NCBI GenBank assembly: GCA_009781925.1
Contig: WQUU01000185.1
Location: forward strand, 1-11,068
Direction of reading: 5' to 3'
Origin: Bacillota bacterium
GTDB taxonomy: Bacteria > Bacillota > Clostridia > Oscillospirales > Oscillospiraceae
Length of the DNA stretch: 11,068 nt
Below, in pieces: positions 7,710 to 11,068 of this stretch (the first letter of the stretch is position 1; each line of letters starts with the position of its first letter). Below the pieces are notes generated by a model, which saw only the letters and a list, made by a program, of their open reading frames with translations, was not told the DNA's origin and searched no databases. Position numbers and translations under genes: made by a program.

Positions 7710-7754
7710 TTTTGTTTTACCGCGCCAATTTACCGCGCCGCGCCAAAAAACTTC

Positions 7755-7783
7755 TTGACATCTCCTATCATTTCTGTTATCAT
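7755..7783 (+). promoter_or_regulatory. Strong sigma-A promoter of the T-box-alaA-metY unit
   Basis: A perfect TTGACA (7755-7760) and TATCAT (7778-7783) are 17 bases apart, with TG at 7775-7776 giving an extended -10. The start is expected near 7790, about 60 bases before T-box Stem I. In that lead, GTGC (7805-7808) can pair with GCAC (7835-7838), and CCGC (7817-7820) with GCGG (7825-7828), forming an extra hairpin ahead of Stem I. Confidence 0.8.
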
Positions 7784-7961
7784 TACCCCAATCATAATTG
7801 CCATGTGCTGCGGTTGCCGCTTTAGCGGTGAGCGGCACGGTCAAATAATCCAAAGGCTATGACGAAAACGAGTACCCGCAGCGTGAAGCGCAGAGAGGGG
7901 GCGGCCGGTGAGAGCCCCCGTGAGCGATGCGGCGAAGCCCTTTCCGAGCCTCGGGCCGAAC

Positions 7962-7993
7962 GATTGTAGGGAACGGATTCCTCCGTTCCAATC
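7962..7993. repeat. Repeat-family hairpin inside the T-box leader
   Basis: GGAACGGA (7970-7977) and TCCGTTCC (7982-7989) form a perfect 8-bp stem with a TTCC loop, with GATT/AATC (7962-7965/7990-7993) closing outside. The 25 bases 7965-7989 match the inverted arm at 8195-8219 in 22 of 25 positions and the arm at 8150-8174 in 20 of 25. It lies between Stem I and the antiterminator, the place of Stem II in other T-boxes. Confidence 0.75.
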
Positions 7994-8105
7994 CAGTAGA
8001 CCCCGACGGTGTCCGCCCGTTACAGCGGAGACGGTATCGCGCGGCGATGCCGGTTGAGCGCGGGCATTGCCCGAAGCCAGGTGGTAACGCGGATTCATTG
8101 ATTCG

Positions 8106-8142
8106 CCCTGGGAGAGAAAGTTTCTCTTTCCCAGGGTTTTTT
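8106..8142 (+). terminator. T-box intrinsic terminator
   Basis: CCCTGGGA pairs with TCCCAGGG, continued by GAGAAA/TTTCTC after a 2-base TT bulge on the 3' side, followed by TTTTTT at 8137-8142 and another T run at 8145-8150. Its 5' strand (8106-8111) is the same segment that closes the antiterminator, so the two folds exclude each other, as required for a transcription-attenuating T-box. Confidence 0.93.
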
Positions 8143-8149
8143 CATTTTT

Positions 8150-8219
8150 TGTAGGGGACGGATAAACCCGTTCCGATATCCCGCATAAATACGCGGAACG
8201 GATAAATCTGTTCCCTACA
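8150..8219. repeat. 70-bp palindromic repeat between T-box terminator and alaA
   Basis: Inverted arms 8150-8175 and 8194-8219 agree in 21 of 26 positions, with termini TGTAGGGGAC and GTTCCCTACA. The unit abuts the T run of the terminator and stays within the alaA leader when the T-box reads through. A further 12-base perfect complement exists between GATAAACCCGTT (8161-8172) and AACGGGTTTATC (8220-8231), just ahead of the AGGAGG at 8238-8243, so the left arm has two competing partners. Confidence 0.75.
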
Positions 8220-8249
8220 AACGGGTTTATCATTTCCAGGAGGTGTCCT

Positions 8250-9461
8250 ATGTCTGAAATTCTAAAATCCCACAAGCTGGACAGCGTCTGTTACGACGTG
8301 CGCGGGCCAGTGGTACACGAGGCCTCTCTGATGGAGGCCCGGGGGGAGAAGATTTTAAAGCTCAACATCGGCAACCCCGCCGCCTTCGGCTTCAAGGCCC
8401 CGCAGTACCTTTTGGACGAGGTCGCGGAAAACCTCCGCAACGCCGACCCCTATTCGGATTCCAAGGGTCTCCTCAGCGCCAGGCTCGCCATCGTGGACTG
8501 GAGCAGGAAAAAGGGCATTGAGGGCGTCACGTCCGACGACGTCTACACCGGCAACGGCGTCTCCGAGCTCATTGTCACGCTGATGCAGGGGCTCCTGGAC
8601 GCGGGGGACGAGGTGCTCATCCCCTCCCCGGACTACCCCCTCTGGACGGCGGCGGCGACCCTGGCCGGCGGGAGGCCGGCACACTATGTCTGTGACGAGA
8701 AGAGCAATTGGTATCCCGATCTCGCCGACATGGCCAAAAAAATTACCCCCCGCACAAAGGGGATCGTGGTCATCGACCCCAACAACCCCACCGGGGCTCT
8801 CTATCCCAGGGATATCCTGGAGGGGATCGTAAATCTGGCCCGGGAGCACAGCCTGATCCTCTTCTCCGACGAGATCTATGACCGCCTGCTCTTTGACGGC
8901 AAGGCCCATACGGCGCTCGCCGCCCTGGCGCCGGATCTCTTCTGCGTGACCCTGGGGGGCCTGTCAAAGTCCCACCGCGCCGCCGGTTTCCGCGCCGGCT
9001 GGATGTGTCTCTCCGGGGACAAGGAGAGCGCCGCGAGCTACATAGAGGGCCTGAACATGCTGGCCTCCATGCGCCTGTGCTCCAACGTCCCGGCCCAGTA
9101 CGCCGTCGCCGCCGCGCTCCGGGACGGGAGCGCCGACCCGGATTTGCTCCCCGGCGGGCGCTTCTGGGCTCAGCGGGAGGCCGTCATGGCGGCGCTGAAC
9201 AACACCTCCGGCCTCTCCGCCGTGCGCCCCGAGGCGGCGTTTTACATCTTCCCCCGGATCGACAGTTCGCTTTACCCGATCGAGGACGACGAGCGCTTCG
9301 CCCTGGATCTTTTGAAGGAAAAGCACATCCTCATCGTCCACGGCAAGGGCTTTAACTACATGACCCCCGACCACTTCCGCATCGTCTGCCTGCCGGAGGC
9401 GGCGGAGCTCACCCGCGCGGTGATGGAAATCGGCGCGTTTTTGGAACATTATAAACAATAA
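8250..9461 (+). CDS. alaA: Glutamate-pyruvate (alanine) aminotransferase AlaA
   Basis: A PLP enzyme of 403 residues that transfers the amino group of glutamate to pyruvate, making alanine; cytoplasmic. It follows E. coli AlaA (YfbQ) closely over the whole length as I remember that protein: KLDSVCYDVRGPV, LKLNIGNPAAFGF, DIYTGNGVSELIV-like and PSPDYPLWTAA segments at the matching places. Fold-type I residues: N179 in PNNPTG, D207 and Y210 in SDEIYD, the PLP lysine K240 in GGLSK, R248 in GFRAGW, and the substrate-carboxylate Arg R377 in DHFRIV. AGGAGG (8238-8243) is 6 bases before the ATG. Its leader carries the T-box with an Ala specifier, so expression should rise when tRNA-Ala is uncharged. 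Side activity with other 2-oxo acids (e.g. 2-oxobutyrate or valine/2-oxoisovalerate) cannot be excluded. Confidence 0.95.
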   Translation: MSEILKSHKLDSVCYDVRGPVVHEASLMEARGEKILKLNIGNPAAFGFKAPQYLLDEVAENLRNADPYSDSKGLLSARLAIVDWSRKKGIEGVTSDDVYTGNGVSELIVTLMQGLLDAGDEVLIPSPDYPLWTAAATLAGGRPAHYVCDEKSNWYPDLADMAKKITPRTKGIVVIDPNNPTGALYPRDILEGIVNLAREHSLILFSDEIYDRLLFDGKAHTALAALAPDLFCVTLGGLSKSHRAAGFRAGWMCLSGDKESAASYIEGLNMLASMRLCSNVPAQYAVAAALRDGSADPDLLPGGRFWAQREAVMAALNNTSGLSAVRPEAAFYIFPRIDSSLYPIEDDERFALDLLKEKHILIVHGKGFNYMTPDHFRIVCLPEAAELTRAVMEIGAFLEHYKQ

Positions 9462-9478
9462 TACAAGGAGGTTCCACC

Positions 9479-10759
9479 ATGTCAGACTACAAATTCGAAA
9501 CCCTTCAGATCCACGCGGGGCAGGAGACCCCGGATCCGGCCACGGACTCCCGGGCCGTGCCGATCTACATGACCTCCGCCTACGTCTTCCCGAGCAGCGC
9601 CGCGGCGGCGGCCCGTTTTGAGCTCAGAGACGGCGGCAACATCTACACCCGGATCATGAACCCCACCTCGGACGTGTTTGAAAAGCGCGTCGCGGCCCTG
9701 GAAAAGGGCGTAGGTGCCCTGAGCTTCGCCTCCGGCATGGCGGCGGAGGTCGCCGCCATAGAGAACATCGCCCGCGCCGGCGACCACATTGTCTCCGCCT
9801 CGAATATCTATGGCGGCACCTTTAACCTCTTTTCCCACACCCTCCCCGACCGCGGCATCCCCTGCACCTTTGTGGATCCCATGGATCTGGAGGGTTTTGA
9901 GGCCGCCGTCCGCCCGAACACGAAGCTCATCTTCGTGGAGACTTTGGGCAACCCGAATTCGGACATCATCGACCTTGAGGCCGTGGCAGATATCGCCCAC
10001 AGGCACGGTATCCCCTTCTTTGTGGACAGCACCTTCTCCACCCCCTACCTGCTGCGCCCCATCGAATACGGCGCGGATATCGTCATCCACTCCGCCACAA
10101 AGTTTCTGGGCGGGCACGGCACCGTCATGGGCGGCGTCGTGGTGGACTGCGGCACCTTTGACTGGGCGCAGAACGGCAAGTTCCCCGGTTTGAGCGAGCC
10201 CAATCCCTCCTATCACGGCATCGTGTTCACCGAGGCGGCGGGCAACGCGGCCTTTATCATCAAACTGCGCACCCACATTCTGCGGGACACGGGCGCGGCC
10301 CCCTCGCCTTTTAACTCCTTCCTGCTCCTCCAGGGTCTGGAGACCCTGTCCCTGCGCGTGGAGCGGCATGTGGAAAACGCGCTCAAAGTGGTGGATTACC
10401 TGAAGAATCATCCGAAAGTCGAGCGAGTGCACCACCCCTCTCTGGCCACGGGCCGGGCCAAGGAGCTCTACGACCTCCAGTACCCACGCGGCGCGGCGTC
10501 CGTCTTCACCTTCGAGATCAAGGGGGACGGGGATCGGGCCCGGCGCTTCTCGGAGAGTTTAAAACTCTTTTACAACGCGACCAACCTGGCGGACGTGAAG
10601 TCCGTCGTGACCCACTCGGCCTCCACCACCCACTCCCAGATGAGCGAGGACGAGCTGCGCCTCGCCGGCATAGAGCCGACCACGCTTCGCCTGAGCATTG
10701 GCACCGAGCACATCGACGACATCCTGGCGGATCTGGAACAGGGGTTTGAGCAGGTGTAG
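9479..10759 (+). CDS. metY: O-acetylhomoserine sulfhydrylase (aminocarboxypropyltransferase)
   Basis: A 426-residue PLP enzyme of the Cys/Met metabolism family that makes homocysteine from O-acetylhomoserine and sulfide; cytoplasmic, normally a homotetramer. The length and the segments FETLQIHAGQ, YTRIMNPTSDVFEKRVAALE, SNIYGGTFNL, FVETLGNPNSDIIDLEAVA and EPNPSYHG are typical of MetY rather than the shorter MetB/MetC. Key residues: Y56 and R58 (phosphate side), Y111 stacking on PLP, D183 in VDSTFSTP, PLP lysine K208 in HSATKFLGGHG, and the substrate arginine in TTLRLSIGTEH. AAGGAGG lies just after the alaA stop; the 17-base gap contains no terminator, so it is expected to be co-transcribed with alaA and thus to fall under the alanine T-box. 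No SAM riboswitch or methionine-type leader is seen before it. Confidence 0.95.
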   Translation: MSDYKFETLQIHAGQETPDPATDSRAVPIYMTSAYVFPSSAAAAARFELRDGGNIYTRIMNPTSDVFEKRVAALEKGVGALSFASGMAAEVAAIENIARAGDHIVSASNIYGGTFNLFSHTLPDRGIPCTFVDPMDLEGFEAAVRPNTKLIFVETLGNPNSDIIDLEAVADIAHRHGIPFFVDSTFSTPYLLRPIEYGADIVIHSATKFLGGHGTVMGGVVVDCGTFDWAQNGKFPGLSEPNPSYHGIVFTEAAGNAAFIIKLRTHILRDTGAAPSPFNSFLLLQGLETLSLRVERHVENALKVVDYLKNHPKVERVHHPSLATGRAKELYDLQYPRGAASVFTFEIKGDGDRARRFSESLKLFYNATNLADVKSVVTHSASTTHSQMSEDELRLAGIEPTTLRLSIGTEHIDDILADLEQGFEQV

Positions 10760-10787
10760 GGGAACAAACCCCCGGCGCTGCGCGCCA

Positions 10788-10805
10788 CCCCCTTTCAAAA
10801 GGGGG
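10788..10805. repeat. Short palindrome after metY
   Basis: CCCCCTTT (10788-10795) and AAAGGGGG (10798-10805) are perfect inverted arms with a 2-base centre. It lacks a T run, so it is a poor terminator by itself; it resembles the C/G-run palindromes common between genes in high-GC Clostridia. Confidence 0.55.
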
Positions 10806-10835
10806 CGCAAGGGCACGACAAATAAGCGACAACAA

Positions 10836-10863
10836 CGGCGGCGCATCTCTGCGCCGCCGCTTT
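10836..10863 (+). terminator. Likely intrinsic terminator of the alaA-metY unit
   Basis: CGGCGGCGCA (10836-10845) and TGCGCCGCCG (10850-10859) form a perfect 10-bp stem with a TCTC loop. Only CTTT follows, so the U tract is weak, but the stem is very stable and is placed about 75 bases after the metY stop. Confidence 0.6.
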
Positions 10864-10882
10864 GCGAAAGGGAGCAAGTAGT

Positions 10883-10927
10883 CGCCCTTTCCCCTATTCC
10901 CCTCTGGAGAGGGGTGTCCGAAGGGCG
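10883..10927. repeat. Nested palindromic repeat between convergent genes
   Basis: Outer arms CGCCCTT (10883-10889) and AAGGGCG (10921-10927) enclose an inner hairpin CCCCTC (10899-10904)/GAGGGG (10909-10914). Further on, AAGGGCGGGGTGT (10921-10933) can pair, with one or two gaps, with ACACCGCCCTT (10966-10976), which overlaps the stop codon of the SLH gene. The unit may work as a two-way terminator between the converging transcripts. Confidence 0.6.
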
Positions 10928-10974
10928 GGGTGTGGGCCCTTAGTGGTTCTGCCCTTGCCCTTCTTACACCGCCC

Positions 10975-11068
10975 TTACGCCGCCGCCCCCGTTGCCACGA
11001 TAAAGCGGTGCAGTACCGCGGCCGCCTCGGCGCGGGTCGCGAGCCCTGTCGGGTCAAGGATATTGCCG
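10975..11068 (-). CDS. C-terminal end of an SLH-domain surface protein (5' part beyond window)
   Basis: Thirty residues and a TAA stop (10977-10975) are visible on the minus strand, beyond the right edge upstream. They read GNILDPTGLATRAEAAAVLH, then RFIVATGAAA. The DPTGLATRAEAAAVLHRF part is the second half of an S-layer homology (SLH) domain, where the TRAE motif helps bind pyruvylated secondary cell-wall polymer. The protein is therefore probably cell-wall attached through a C-terminal SLH repeat set. Nothing can be said about the rest. Confidence 0.82.
   Translation of the reverse strand, partial: GNILDPTGLATRAEAAAVLHRFIVATGAAA

Larger units (their letters stand above)
7854..8142 (+). 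ncRNA. T-box riboswitch, predicted alanine-specific (specifier GCC)
   Basis: A T-box binds uncharged tRNA and lets transcription continue when the amino acid is scarce. Stem I: base helix GGC (7855-7857)/GCC (7948-7950), flanked by possible tandem G.A pairs of a kink-turn (GA 7861-7862 with GA 7946-7947); GAAA (7864-7867)/TTTC (7941-7944); AGTA at 7871-7874 facing the specifier loop; CCGCA (7876-7880)/TGCGG (7928-7932); AGAGAG bulge at 7892-7897; GGGGGC (7897-7902)/GCCCCC (7914-7919) with distal loop sequence GGTGAGAG. After GAA (7934-7936) the specifier reads GCC (7937-7939), alanine. Middle helices: TCCGC (8012-8016)/GCGGA (8025-8029), 8032-8040/8044-8052, and CGGGC (8061-8065)/GCCCG (8069-8073). 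Antiterminator: CCAGG (8077-8081), 7-base bulge TGGTAAC (8082-8088), GCG (8089-8091)/CGC (8104-8106), CCTGG (8107-8111). TGGT matches ACCA of tRNA-Ala. Specifier identity is by hand folding. Confidence 0.88.

Noticed and set aside
7443..7862. Open frames of 69-136 codons between the parvulin gene and the T-box
   Set aside because: They run through the palindromic element and promoter, lack ribosome sites and show no protein-like composition.
7927..7929. ATG as a methionine specifier codon, which would suit metY
   Set aside because: The T and G pair in the CCGCA/TGCGG helix and the triplet lies before the conserved GAA, not after it; the specifier position reads GCC.
8355..10435. Long antisense open frames opposite alaA and metY (8355-8909, 8964-9458, 9482-10435)
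   Set aside because: They are mirror frames of the GC-rich PLP enzyme genes, with no start signals and no recognisable motifs.
1..11068. CRISPR array, tRNA/rRNA genes, transposase genes, phage or defence genes
   Set aside because: No spaced repeat array, no tRNA or rRNA sequence and no such coding region was recognised by eye in the window.

Overview
The window (11,068 bases) looks like chromosomal DNA of a GC-rich, anaerobic, Gram-positive member of the Clostridia, most like an Oscillospiraceae/Ruminococcaceae-type gut bacterium. The basis is: strong AGGAGG ribosome sites, two lipoproteins with Ser/Pro/Ala-rich linkers, a tRNA-sensing T-box leader, an S-layer-homology (SLH) protein end, high GC coding sequence, and several palindromic intergenic repeats of the kind scattered through such genomes. 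The assignment is inference from sequence style; no database was searched.

Layout. 1-3175 (minus): most of mfd, the transcription-repair coupling factor, open at the left edge, with a promoter placed so close to the ATG that the mRNA is probably leaderless. 3176-3524: divergent intergenic region with a 15-bp tandem duplication, a 100-bp nested palindromic repeat, and a strong promoter with a dyad in its spacer. 3525-6175 (plus): a small lipoprotein of unknown function, an iron-type alcohol dehydrogenase and an aldo/keto reductase, closely spaced and probably co-transcribed. 6217-7543 (plus): a promoter and a PrsA/SurA-like parvulin lipoprotein. 7544-8249: a 706-base non-coding stretch holding a MITE-like palindrome, a near-consensus promoter, a complete T-box riboswitch with terminator, and a second palindromic repeat. 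8250-10759 (plus): alaA (glutamate-pyruvate aminotransferase) and metY (O-acetylhomoserine sulfhydrylase). 10760-10974: a terminator hairpin and palindromes. 10975-11068 (minus): the C-terminal end of an SLH-domain protein.

The most interesting part is the T-box. Its Stem I can be folded with the usual landmarks (kink-turn G.A pairs, AGUA motif, AGAGAG bulge, distal loop). Reading the specifier after the conserved GAA gives GCC, an alanine codon. The antiterminator bulge starts UGGU, which matches a tRNA ending ACCA, as tRNA-Ala does. The first gene behind it makes alanine from pyruvate, so this reads as an alanine-starvation switch on alanine biosynthesis. Two oddities follow: the second gene, metY, belongs to methionine/homocysteine synthesis, and a hairpin from a repeat family sits inside the T-box, with further copies just after its terminator.
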